A DNA stretch of 64,000 nucleotides, taken from positions 372,001 to 436,000 of the forward strand of contig NZ_BSNS01000020.1 in the NCBI RefSeq assembly GCF_030160115.1, written 5' to 3'. The notes below the pieces were generated by a model, which was not told where the DNA came from, did not search any database, and saw only the letters and a list, made by a program, of their open reading frames with translations. The position numbers and the translations under genes are program-made. This DNA comes from Devosia nitrariae. Its GTDB lineage: Bacteria; Pseudomonadota; Alphaproteobacteria; Rhizobiales; Devosiaceae. Below are positions 35,062 through 42,744 of the stretch, one piece after another (within the stretch, counting starts at the first letter, position 1; each line of letters starts with the position of its first letter).

Positions 35062-35671
35062 GGGTGTGCGATCTCAATGGTCGATTCAGGGGAAAGCGGA
35101 ACCGCCGAATCCATCTTCAGCACGCCGACGGCGACGAGGTGAAGAATTGCCGAAAACGGCGAAGCGTGGCTTATGGCAGAGGCGCATTCGAAAAGAGTCG
35201 AATTTCCCCTCTCGATCAGGTGCACGAGAATTTCCATTCGCTGCTCCATCGTGACCTCGACTCCCGTGGCATCGTCGATGGCGCGCGCACAGTCTAGTCG
35301 GGGCTGCTTTTGCACTGCCGCCTCTGGGATCAGGAAGCAACTCCTGCCGGACCAAGACGCGAGCCGCTTCAATTCCAGCAGATCGTCCTTGCGCCCGTGC
35401 CAGACTCGTTCGGGAGTGCACAGAAGGGTATGACGTTCGGGGCCGAGACCAATGCGAAGGATGACAAGGTCGGTGGAATCAAAAGCCCGGCTGCGGGCCA
35501 GTGTCTCGACCAATTCATCTGAGCCGAGCAGCTCTGCTTTTGGGTGCGCGTTGATGAGGGTGACCGCATTTCGTTGGAGTCGCCGGGTGACGAAACTCCG
35601 GTCGATTTTTCCGGGGAAGCGACGGGCAGGGGCTGCGAGCCCTGCCTGCGGTTGACCGCAAGTAGAGACAT
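35058..35671 (-). pseudogene. winged-helix-like transposon protein, frameshifted near its 5' end
   Basis: The best start is the ATG at 35671 (AGGAG seven bases upstream), encoding MSLLAVNRRQGSQPLP, but this frame closes at ~35369. The conserved body (FVTRRLQRNAVTLINAHPKA, ELLGSDELVETLARSRAFDS, LELKRLASWSGRSCFLIPEA) is in a different frame with no usual start until a TTG at 35513. A single indel near 35,610-35,650 would join them. The C-terminus repeats the fragment at 31901. The middle is loosely reminiscent of TnsA-type nucleases, but this is weak. Confidence 0.55.
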
Positions 35672-35852
35672 AACCTCACTCCTGGGCCTCGAGGCCACAA
35701 TTCAAGGCGGCATTAGCCGCCGGGTTTCTCGGAAAATTCATGTCCGCGGCGGGGTGGCCTTCCGCCGGTTACGTGCGTGGAGCTCGACAGCCATGGTTAA
35801 CAAATGGCCGGAGTTGACGATGTCATTTATGCAGCATTTTGCTGAAAATAGC

Positions 35853-35885
35853 AACAAAGTGTACTCCAAATCGGCACACTTTGTT
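35853..35885. repeat. inverted repeat in an AT-rich intergenic stretch
   Basis: aacaaagtgt (35853-35862) and acactttgtt (35876-35885) are perfect 10-base arms around a 13-base spacer, in the AT-rich stretch between the cargo genes and the XRE regulator. The size and arm spacing suit a protein-binding site; a transposon-end role is possible but unproven. Confidence 0.5.
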
Positions 35886-35922
35886 AGGTTATGGTTAACG
35901 CTGAGGTTGGGCGCGAGAATTC

Positions 35923-35968
35923 TTGACGTTTGCTAGGGCGCAACGGACAATCCTTGTAAGCAAGGATT
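35923..35968 (+). promoter_or_regulatory. promoter with overlapping operator for the XRE-family gene
   Basis: TTGACG (35923-35928), a 17-base spacer and GACAAT (35946-35951) make a plausible sigma-70 promoter. An inverted repeat aatccttg-taag-caaggatt (35949-35968) overlaps the -10 and ends 4 bases before the ATG, the arrangement expected for autorepression by the XRE protein that follows. Confidence 0.6.
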
Positions 35969-35972
35969 CTCG

Positions 35973-36203
35973 ATGATCACAGGCGATCAGCTGCGGGCAG
36001 CTCGCGCGTTGCTGAATTGGACGCAGAAAGAGCTGGCTGCCAGGGCGGGTGTAGCCACTCGCACGATAAGGCTGTTCGAGTCGGGAAGCCGCAATCCGTA
36101 CGCGCAAACAATAGCGCAACTCCAGAGCGCACTCGAAGACGCGGGCATCGAGTTCCTAACGACAAAAGCCGGAGTAGGGGTGATGCTGCTGCAGAGGGCC
36201 TGA
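35973..36203 (+). CDS. XRE-family helix-turn-helix regulator
   Basis: 76 aa, almost entirely one Cro/CI-type helix-turn-helix: ITGDQLRAARALLNWTQKEL, AARAGVATRTIRLFESG. A short C-terminal strand follows, no ligand domain. Single-domain proteins of this type are common on mobile elements and usually autoregulate; the palindrome over its -10 supports this. It borders the right side of the mobile region. No partner toxin gene is adjacent. Confidence 0.82.
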   Translation: MITGDQLRAARALLNWTQKELAARAGVATRTIRLFESGSRNPYAQTIAQLQSALEDAGIEFLTTKAGVGVMLLQRA

Positions 36204-36518
36204 GTCCTTGTGCCTTGACCCATAGCGGCACGAATTGAACCATAGAACTTAAATGACAGGCGGCGAACCGAGGTCAGTCCATCAACGGCGGCAAACATCA
36301 GTCCTCGCCGTCCGATCAACCTCAGCCTTAAAGCAGGCGCGTCGAGGTCGTTTCCCAGATCTCTCGCGGCCACTTGTGGCGCAGGAGCGGTGGTAGCCGC
36401 CTCTGGTGGCGGAAGCTCACGGTCGCGCCCAATCGAGATTTTTTCCCCCATATGCGGAGGGTTCTGCGCCCATGTTGGCAGAGACTGCCTCATTCTGAAA
36501 TCGGACATCACACTCTAG

Positions 36519-36562
36519 CTAGTCCAGATTGGACTAGTAACGGCTAGACTAAGCTGGACTAG
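36519..36562. promoter_or_regulatory. two tandem 19-bp palindromic sites
   Basis: ctagtccagattggactag (36519-36537) has perfect 8-base arms. A second copy, ctagactaagctggactag (36544-36562), matches at 14 of 19 positions and starts exactly 25 bases later. A smaller palindrome gtcctcaggac follows. Tandem spacing of this kind suggests cooperative binding of a dimeric regulator. No convincing gene starts on either side (an opposite-strand open frame runs from 36511), so the target is unknown. Confidence 0.6.
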
Positions 36563-36883
36563 ACAGTCCTCAGGACAATGACGAATTTGGTACCTGCGTT
36601 TCGAAACCCCTAGCGTCATAGGCCGTGGCCGACGAGGAACGCCACGCCGAGCCGCGCTCGAGTTCTGTTTCGGTATGCATGCCGAGTTCCTTCTGAGTTC
36701 ATCCGGCGACCTATAGGATATCGACCGGCGCCTACAACCTCGGCCTGGTGCACAAGGTGAGCGACGGAGAGCGCAGCAGGGCCGCTGAGGCCTCCGGCGA
36801 TTGGGCCGGCTGTCTCACATCTACAAGCCAGCGGACGCCAATGGTCGGTAGGAGGAGGTGACGATTTTCCCCATCGTCCAGCG
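36563..36883. other. stretch without a recognisable gene
   Basis: No open frame here has a recognisable product, and no tRNA or repeat was seen. A plus-strand segment near 36725-36800 reads TGAYNLGLVHKVSDGE, faintly like the tail of a flavin-dependent hydroxylase, and may be a remnant; I give it little weight. Confidence 0.3.
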
Positions 36884-37054
36884 CTAACGCCAGACTCGGC
36901 GGAACAGCAAATACGCGCCTATGGCGATGGCGGCTGCCAGCACCAGGAGGAACAGAACCACGAGGGCCACTGCGCCGAACAGTGCGGCCAAGGTATCCCA
37001 GAACCCCACTTGGGCAATGAGGATGGCAAGGAGAATAATCAGCAATATCGGCAC
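36884..37054 (-). CDS. small hydrophobic membrane protein
   Basis: 56 aa from a GTG preceded by GGAG eight bases upstream. The whole protein is two hydrophobic helices (ILLIILLAILIAQVGFW and FGAVALVVLFLLVLAAAIAI) followed by a basic end (LFRRVWR). No family recognised; similar small hydrophobic proteins cluster with stress genes in this order. Confidence 0.6.
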   Translation of the reverse strand: MPILLIILLAILIAQVGFWDTLAALFGAVALVVLFLLVLAAAIAIGAYLLFRRVWR

Positions 37055-37379
37055 AGTGAAATCTCCGGCGCTGCCGGAGGAAACGTGGATACTGCAGGTT
37101 CGTTGCAAAGCAGGCCAGCGAGGCGGCCGGCAACGCAATGGCCGGGCTCTCAAGGAGCTTCCCACCATCGAACGGAGAGCGGTTCGTCTGGTCATGCTAG
37201 ATGGACACCGGCGCGCCCTCCCTAGGGGAGGCGACGTGATCATGCTCTGCTACTAGGTCATGAGCGACCGAAGGGGATCGTCGAGAGGTTCAAGCGGCGT
37301 CACCGAAAGCTCGTCAAGAGCGGCTGTAGGCGACGCCTGCTCTGCGCTGGTTGCGGTCGTTCGATGGGTGGCGCACGAC

Positions 37380-37516
37380 GCTACGGTTCTCGGCCTGGGC
37401 CCAGCCATTCCTGTTACGAACGCTTCGCTTGCATGAGGTGCCCAAACTCGAAAGGTGACGCCTTCGGGACCGATGGCAGGACCCATGCGGGTCCAGGCAA
37501 GTGACGATCGGTCCAT
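37380..37516 (-). pseudogene. N-terminal fragment of a GH13 branching-enzyme-like protein
   Basis: A stretch of about 38 codons (SSLAWTRMGPAIGPEGVTFR, VWAPHASEAFVTG) matches the CBM48 start of 1,4-alpha-glucan branching enzymes or trehalose-forming GH13 enzymes. Similarity stops near 37400 and the remainder of the frame to 37253 is unrelated. No GH13 catalytic domain follows. A decayed remnant. Confidence 0.6.
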
Positions 37517-37573
37517 GGCAGCGTAACCGGTCAGCGCCGCAACGGCAGCGGTTCGGTCTGGGCGCGGCGGCGA

Positions 37574-37966
37574 TCACTCGGTGGTCTTGCCGTCGAAGTG
37601 CTCGGTGTCCGCCTCCGCTTCTGCCCGAGTCTTGTGGGTGATCCCGTCGCGATGATTGGGTGGCGCATAGAGCGTGTACAGTTTCAGGGCGACGTCGCCC
37701 GTATTGACGATGTTATGCTTGGCGCCAGCCGGCACGACTATCGCAAAGCCTGCTCGTATCGGCGTCCGAACCCCATCCAGGACGGCCTCGCCGCTTCCTT
37801 CTTCGACGCGAAAGAATTGATCCAGTTCGTGGACTTCGGCGCCGATCTCCTCTTTGGGCTTCAACGCCATGAGGACGAGTTGGCAGTTCCGTGCCGTATA
37901 GAGGACGCGTCGGAAGTCCTCATTTCTAACGGCTAGCGTCTCGAGGTCTTGAATAAAGCCATTCAT
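37574..37966 (-). CDS. cupin domain protein
   Basis: 130 aa from MNGFIQDLETLAVRNEDFRR; three codons further upstream is an alternative start. The cupin fold is evident from HELDQFFRVEEGSGEAVLDG (motif 1, with His and Glu metal ligands) and PAGAKHNIVNTG (motif 2 His). A single small cupin of this kind is widespread in rhizobia without a known reaction. It is downstream of a small membrane protein and a CsbD gene on the same strand, likely a stress operon. Confidence 0.85.
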   Translation of the reverse strand: MNGFIQDLETLAVRNEDFRRVLYTARNCQLVLMALKPKEEIGAEVHELDQFFRVEEGSGEAVLDGVRTPIRAGFAIVVPAGAKHNIVNTGDVALKLYTLYAPPNHRDGITHKTRAEAEADTEHFDGKTTE

Positions 37967-37978
37967 GATCGACACCGC

Positions 37979-38119
37979 CTACTTCACCGTTATCCCTTGC
38001 CCGTCGACCTTGATTTCGAGGCTCGGCTTCTGTGTTTCCTGGTAGAAGAAGTAGATTCCGAAGCCGACAACGACAACCAGCAGCAGCCCGATGAGAAGGT
38101 AGAGTGTGTTTCTGCTCAT
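37979..38119 (-). CDS. small single-pass membrane protein
   Basis: 46 aa: a short start (MSRNTLYLL), one membrane helix (IGLLLVVVVGFGIYFFY) and a C-terminal tail rich in charged residues (QETQKPSLEIKVDGQGITVK). It lies 8 bases downstream of the CsbD gene and 12 bases upstream of the cupin gene, so the three form an operon. No function known. Confidence 0.72.
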   Translation of the reverse strand: MSRNTLYLLIGLLLVVVVGFGIYFFYQETQKPSLEIKVDGQGITVK

Positions 38120-38127
38120 GGCGCGGC

Positions 38128-38298
38128 CTACTTACCCTTTAGGGCGCCTTTGAGCCCGCCGATGGCGTTCTGCACCTTGCCTTCGACATTGTCGGCGGTG
38201 CCCTCGGCCTCAAGCTTGGTGTCGCCGATGGTCTTGCCGACCGCCTGCTTGACGGTGGCCTCCTTGGCTGATCCGATGATCCGGTTCTTGTCCACCAT
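38128..38298 (-). CDS. CsbD family stress protein
   Basis: 56 aa: MVDKNRIIGSAKEATVKQAV, GKTIGDTKLEAEGTADNVEG, KVQNAIGGLKGALKGK. The repeated K/G/E-rich helices with the 'AEG' and 'GKVQN' blocks are diagnostic of CsbD-like proteins, induced by general stress in many bacteria. GAGGGAC precedes the start. First gene of a three-gene minus-strand unit. Confidence 0.88.
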   Translation of the reverse strand: MVDKNRIIGSAKEATVKQAVGKTIGDTKLEAEGTADNVEGKVQNAIGGLKGALKGK

Positions 38299-38446
38299 TT
38301 TTGTCCCTCCGGTTCCAGGCGGCCGCTAGCAACGGTAGACGGCTTGGCCTTCGACTAATCGAAGGCTATCGGACGTCACCTCCCGACGATTTGATTCAGA
38401 ACAAGTGCTTGCATACGCGACACTTGGAGGTCTTGACCACGGTAGT

Positions 38447-38460
38447 ATGACCTGGGTCAA
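38447..38460. promoter_or_regulatory. weak FNR/FixK-like box upstream of csbD
   Basis: On the minus strand ttgacccaggtcat, a partial match to TTGAT-N4-ATCAA, about 150 bases before the csbD start. Much weaker than the other boxes in the window. Confidence 0.3.
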
Positions 38461-38540
38461 GGCTAGGCCAAGCCCTGCACCCCACCTTGTGCGTTGAGAT
38501 CGGGGGCTAACTCGCGGTCCGCTGGCTTCCAAATAGAGAC

Positions 38541-38712
38541 GTAACCAGTTCAATCGGCCTCATCCTCATCATCATTCTTAATCATCTTCCTCCTGGGTGG
38601 CTTTAGCGGTCGCTTCGGCGGCTACGGCAATGGCTTCGGTCACGGCGGCGTGGGCGTGATCGGAACCGTCCTTATCATCGTCGTCATTCTGATGCTGATG
38701 CGGGTGATTTGA
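38541..38712 (+). pseudogene. frameshifted small hydrophobic Gly-rich membrane protein
   Basis: Two frames together give a recognisable two-helix protein: SSIGLILIIIL in the first, then IIFLLGGFSGRFGGYGNGFG and TVLIIVVILMLM in the second. One extra base near 38579-38581 breaks the frame and no start codon precedes the first part. Intact relatives of this 50-60 residue family are common in Hyphomicrobiales stress clusters. Confidence 0.6.
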
Positions 38713-38846
38713 GGTCAAACGGTCTCCTCCCAGCCCGGCTGGACCCGGTTCGGCAAAAAGGGGTTGGCTTCCAGGAGAGACGGGCAGAGCAGGCTGGCGA
38801 GGACGCGTTGGGGACACCTAATTCCTTTGCGGGAGTCCCAAAAAGG

Positions 38847-39285
38847 ATGCTTCCTTTGGCGGCGCGCCGCATGCTTTGGTCTGCCGGCATTGTTCTTGTG
38901 TCTGGTGCCTCTGGTTGCCAGCGCGGTAAGCCAGCGGCAATTCCATCCGGGGTCTGGCTATTCGACATGCGGCAGGATTTTGTGGTTGAAGGTTCCCCGG
39001 GACAGTGCTGGAGACCTGATGCTCGATCGAAAGAACCCGGAACCGTCGCTTCGGAAGCGTGAACTGTGCGGTCTGACGATAATCACCGGGCTCAAGGCCC
39101 TTGGCGACAACCATTGGGGAGACGGCAGGTTCTACAATCCCGACGACGGAAAGATATACAATGTCGCCGGAGAGCTCGTATCAGACGATCTGATCGTAGT
39201 TCGGTTGTTCGAGACAACCCCGGTACTAGGCCTGACCAAGACTCTCGAGCGCGTCCCCCACGGCACCACCGACGGCTGGTGCTAG
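38847..39285 (+). pseudogene. DUF2147 family exported protein, frameshifted
   Basis: The C-terminal part is a clear DUF2147 domain: TCGRILWLKVPRDSAGDLML, DRKNPEPSLRKRELCGLTII, GRFYNPDDGKIYNVAGEL. The expected N-terminus (signal, then PSGVWLF) is in another frame beginning MLPLAARRMLWSAG at 38847. The join is near 38,960, where about ten residues of the usual domain are also missing, suggesting a small out-of-frame deletion. The C-terminal frame can be extended upstream with a fortuitous hydrophobic segment, so a residual product is possible. Confidence 0.62.
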
Positions 39286-39400
39286 CACGTCGCTTGAGGC
39301 GTGGCATGCTCTGTTGCCTGAACCGCGGGACCCCGCACCGGGCAACCCCTTCACCGGAGTCTGCGCGTACTTCCTCCCTACCATCTTGGCGTCGTGCCGT

Positions 39401-39414
39401 TTGATCGCGATCAA
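39401..39414. promoter_or_regulatory. FNR/FixK box upstream of the HWE kinase gene
   Basis: ttgatcgcgatcaa, a perfect palindrome matching TTGAT-N4-ATCAA, 60 bases before the start of the kinase gene at 39475. Confidence 0.8.
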
Positions 39415-39474
39415 GGAGATCCGACATAGCCCTTGCGAAACTAGACTCGTCGTAGGGGGAGATCGGGGACGGCT

Positions 39475-40578
39475 ATGGGCGAGGGGAGGTTCGAAGAGCG
39501 CGTCTATCAACCAGCGCAAAGCAGCATGGCTGGTTTCAGCCTTTCGTTTCCGGACTTCCTCGATATCGTACCAGCCGGGGCTGTCGTCGTGAACGCACAT
39601 GGAACCATCCTGGCGATGAATGCTGAACTCCTCGGACAATTCGGCTACGAGCCGGGGGACCTGCTGGGCCGACCGGTGGAAATTTTGGTGCCTGAAGCGC
39701 TCCGCAGTCGTCATGCCGATGAACGGCCCCTTTCTCTCGTGCCTGGCCAGATCCGCACAATGGGTGCCGGACGATCCCTGCACGGCAGACGCCGGGACGG
39801 CACCGTCTTTCCTATCGCGGTCGGCCTGCAAGCGGTGCAGGCCATGGACGAGACGCTGGTTCTTGCCGTGGTTTCCGATCGCACCGACCATGTTCGCGCC
39901 GTTACCTCGGAGGCTCACGAAAAGGCACTCGGGCTTGAGTTGGCTCACCAGGAGGTCGTGGCTCGGGAAATGGCGCACCGGGTCAAGAATCTTATGGCGA
40001 CGATCGCCGCGCTGATTTCGCTGAGCGCTCGCTCGGCAAATACGCCGAAGGAACTGGAAGAAAGCCTTCGAGGGCGGGTCCTAGCTCTTTCGTCGGTAAT
40101 CGACCTGGCAATCAAGAAGGGTCCGCCGCATGCAACCCCCGCCCGGCTATCCATCGAAGATATCCTTCGCGCCGTGCTATCCCCGTTTATCTGGACGGAG
40201 GCGGAAAGCGGTAGGGTCTCATTGCAGGGCCCCAAATTGACAGTAGGCCAGCGTGCTTCAGAAGTGCTCGCGCTGATCTTCCATGAGTTGGCCACGAATG
40301 CGATCAAGTACGGTGCACTGCGACAACCAGATTCTCTTCTATCCATCGATTGGCGCAGGTCGGATGAGGGGCTCGAGTTGACATGGCGCGAGGATGTCCG
40401 GCCGACTGACATTCCGACTCCAGTCCACCAGGGCTTCGGCACGATTCTGGTGTCCCGCCTGATCGAGCTTGAGCTTGGAGGACGTCTCGAACGTCAGGCT
40501 TCTGCTGATTGCTGGCTCATCAGGCTCAGCATTCCCGCGGCATCGCTTGAACTATTGCTGTTGGATGGCCCGCCATAG
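39475..40578 (+). CDS. PAS-domain histidine kinase, HWE/HisKA_2 type
   Basis: 367 aa. An N-terminal PAS domain (about 20-135; VVVNAHGTILAMNAELLGQF, GYEPGDLLGRPVEIL) is followed by a HisKA_2/HWE dimerisation region with the phosphoacceptor in EMAHRVKNLMATIAAL and an ATPase domain with FHELATNAIKYGAL (N box) and GFGTILVSRLIE (G region). No membrane segment, so cytosolic. In alphaproteobacteria such kinases feed the PhyR general stress response or light/redox pathways; no cognate regulator is adjacent. A perfect FNR/FixK box precedes it. Confidence 0.87.
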   Translation: MGEGRFEERVYQPAQSSMAGFSLSFPDFLDIVPAGAVVVNAHGTILAMNAELLGQFGYEPGDLLGRPVEILVPEALRSRHADERPLSLVPGQIRTMGAGRSLHGRRRDGTVFPIAVGLQAVQAMDETLVLAVVSDRTDHVRAVTSEAHEKALGLELAHQEVVAREMAHRVKNLMATIAALISLSARSANTPKELEESLRGRVLALSSVIDLAIKKGPPHATPARLSIEDILRAVLSPFIWTEAESGRVSLQGPKLTVGQRASEVLALIFHELATNAIKYGALRQPDSLLSIDWRRSDEGLELTWREDVRPTDIPTPVHQGFGTILVSRLIELELGGRLERQASADCWLIRLSIPAASLELLLLDGPP

Positions 40579-40600
40579 CAGCCTGGGCCGCTCGAGGCCG

Positions 40601-40828
40601 ATGGACGCGTGGCACACGGTCCTCTCAAACATGGAACTCGTACAAGGTATCGCCGCCGCGCGCCGGATCAACCGTCATCTTGGCCGCACCCAGATGGAGG
40701 GCATCAGCGACCGTGTGTTGAGAGAAAGGATTCTGCAGGTCGCGGCACGGGCGGCTTCCGCCAGGAACACCAGGAGTGGCCCCTTGAACGAAATCAACGC
40801 GTCCGGCCCCACACTCAGTGATCGTTAG
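40601..40828 (+). CDS. hypothetical small protein downstream of the HWE kinase
   Basis: 75 aa from an ATG with GAGG eight bases before it, 22 bases after the kinase stop. Basic and helical (GIAAARRINRHLGRTQMEGI, SDRVLRERILQVAARAA). No family recognised. Likely co-transcribed with the kinase. Confidence 0.45.
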   Translation: MDAWHTVLSNMELVQGIAAARRINRHLGRTQMEGISDRVLRERILQVAARAASARNTRSGPLNEINASGPTLSDR

Positions 40829-40902
40829 GCGCTAGATCAACGTCATCCCAAGCGCTGACCGTCGGTCAACGCGAGGGGGCACAACGAAAGAGGCACACTG
40901 CG

Positions 40903-41343
40903 ATGCCCTAAAAACAGGTTCTCTTTCGCTCCGAGGCCCGTGACACGAGTTTGAGGGGAGCCACACAGCTTGCCGACGCTGTAAGAGTCACACTTGGACC
41001 GCGCTCGAAGTCCGTGCTCATCCAGAAGAAATGGGGGCGTCTGCAATGACGGTGTGACCATCGCGAAGCAATTTGAACTCAAGGATGCCGAGGAGAATCT
41101 CGGAGCCCGTATGCTGCGGCAGGCCGCCGAAAGACCGGTGATCTTGTCGGCGATGGCACCGGTACCGCGACCATCCTTGCGCACGCGATCCTGGCCGATG
41201 GGGTTCGCGACGTTGTCGACGGTGCAAGCGCGATCGACCTCAAACGAGGACTCGATCTCGTGACCAGGCGGGTCGTGGAAACGCTCAAGGGCCTTTCCAA
41301 ACCGATCAGGAGCCGCAAAGAAGGGAGCAGGTCGCGACGATAG
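40903..41343 (+). pseudogene. groEL pseudogene (N-terminal third)
   Basis: Codon 3 is a stop (ATG CCC TAA), then [20 protein letters not shown] and [11 protein letters not shown] follow the intact groEL of this window (54148-55770) almost residue for residue. At least two further frame changes occur (after KKWG and after RQAAE); the match ends at KPIRSRKEGSRSRR and a stop. About 145 of ~540 codons remain; apical and C-terminal parts are absent. A dead paralogue. Confidence 0.88.
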
Positions 41344-41426
41344 GGTTGTTCACCTGCTACACATTGTAGGCGACCTTACACGGCGCAACCTCACGTCCTC
41401 TGCGCGTCGCTAGTCGGCGAACGACC

Positions 41427-41761
41427 CTAGGTGCTAGGCATTTCCATGCACTGAATGATCTCGACGGAGTTGTCAGCGGAAACAACAGCGAAGTGCGGGT
41501 GCCGCTTGAAAATTGCGGCTGCTTCCTCGTGGCTGCTGACCACGACAAAGCCAGTGATGAGGTTCGCAGTCTTGGAGACGCCGCTCTGATTAACTTTGAG
41601 CGTCTTTCCCAAGGGTGCGCCCGGATCCACAATAGAGCCGCGGAGCTCCTTCGCCCATTGCCCCCAGGCCGCCATTCCTTTCTGTTCGGTCGCGGTGTCG
41701 GTTCGTCGTTCTGTTTGTCGTTGGCAGCCGAACCCATGTACAGCGCTAGATATCGAGCCAC
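41427..41761 (-). pseudogene. YCII-related protein, frameshifted
   Basis: GTG start with GGAGG five bases upstream gives MARYLALYMGSAANDK, the normal start of the family. The rest (MAAWGQWAKELRGSIVDPGA, PLGKTLKVNQSGVSKTANLI, TGFVVVSSHEEAAAIFKRHP) is in another frame from about 41690. One indel would restore a ~110-residue YCII-like protein. Function of this subfamily is unknown. Confidence 0.7.
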
Positions 41762-41902
41762 TACATCCTCCTAACAGCGCGTAAAGCTACCGCATTTTAG
41801 GGGAGATCAATGACTGCTGGGGCCAGAACCGGACGTCTGCTGGCGCCACTAGCGGTTACTGGCAACCATGCCGCCCCGTCTGTGCTCTCGACCGAGTTGT
41901 GA

Positions 41903-42622
41903 GTGTCATCACTCGATGAGGACGCATACACCGACATTCGGATGGCAGCGACGGACGATCTTCCGGCGATGATCAGGGTGCAGATGCAATCGGTGAACGC
42001 AGGCTATCCTGACCCCATACGAGCGCCGCTCATAGCCAACCCTGAAATTGTTATCGAAGAAACCAGTGGGCGCCTGTCAGAGGGCAACGTGTTCGTGGCG
42101 GCTCGACGTGGAGAGCGTCTCGCGGGATTTGCTGTAGCGAGCGTTGAGCTAAACCTCTCCCAAGCGGACCTCGTGGCGATGTTTGTCGAACCCGATTCCT
42201 GGCGCAAGGGCATTGGCACCGAACTGACGGACTTCATAGCGCGGAAATTGTCGGCACTCGGGGTAGACCGCCTGTACGTTGTGGCTAACCCTGCGGCAGG
42301 GTTCGTGCCAGATGGGCTCGCGCAAATGGCAAACTATGGCCTGGCAGCGGACGGTCCGCAGTCGGCCCCGTACTGGACACTGTTTTCAACTTTGCTGGGA
42401 CTCTGCCCTCGTGCTTCATCGTTCCGCAGGCGGTGGTTGCTGAGGATGCCGTGGTCCCGTTTTGTCCCCTTGACCATTTCCGGACGCCGATGGGCGCCCG
42501 GTCTGGTTTCAGTTGCGACCGTCTGGAACGGTCGAGGAGTGCCCTTTGGCCCTGCCGTTTTCGATGGGGAGCTATGTCCATCTTCGATGGGAGGAAACCC
42601 CGGAGCAATGGGAAAACTATGA
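41903..42622 (+). CDS. GNAT-family acetyltransferase, probably degenerate at the C-terminus
   Basis: 239 aa from a GTG. Residues 10-150 form a GNAT core: YTDIRMAATDDLPAMIRVQM, LVAMFVEPDSWRKGIGTELT (acetyl-CoA loop, here RKGIGTEL) and LGVDRLYVVANPAAGFVPDG. The segment between NPAA and GFVPDG normally holds several more residues and is shortened here. The last ~90 residues have no GNAT similarity and may be out-of-frame read-through. Either a divergent enzyme or an early pseudogene. Confidence 0.55.
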   Translation: MSSLDEDAYTDIRMAATDDLPAMIRVQMQSVNAGYPDPIRAPLIANPEIVIEETSGRLSEGNVFVAARRGERLAGFAVASVELNLSQADLVAMFVEPDSWRKGIGTELTDFIARKLSALGVDRLYVVANPAAGFVPDGLAQMANYGLAADGPQSAPYWTLFSTLLGLCPRASSFRRRWLLRMPWSRFVPLTISGRRWAPGLVSVATVWNGRGVPFGPAVFDGELCPSSMGGNPGAMGKL

Positions 42623-42744
42623 CTTAGGGCACGCACATTTGCGATCCCGAGTATTTGCGTCCTTGTTTTGGCATCATCGACCTCCGATCCATAGATGAGG
42701 AAGCGAAAAACGGAATCGGCGACGATGCGAACTCGCGCCTCAGA

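Noticed and set aside
35828..35840. TGTCATTTATGC as a right-hand transposon end
   Set aside because: Only a six-base match to the left candidate and in the wrong orientation.
35987..36511. Minus-strand open frame of 174 codons opposite the XRE regulator
   Set aside because: It lies antisense across the whole XRE gene, which has a clear domain and promoter. The upper part alone (36240-36511) has no recognisable features.
36725..36800. Flavin hydroxylase C-terminal fragment (TGAYNLGLVHKVSD)
   Set aside because: Too short and only loosely similar to be called a pseudogene.
42513..42698. Short plus-strand open frame after the GNAT gene
   Set aside because: It overlaps the GNAT frame, has no ribosome-binding site and no family resemblance.
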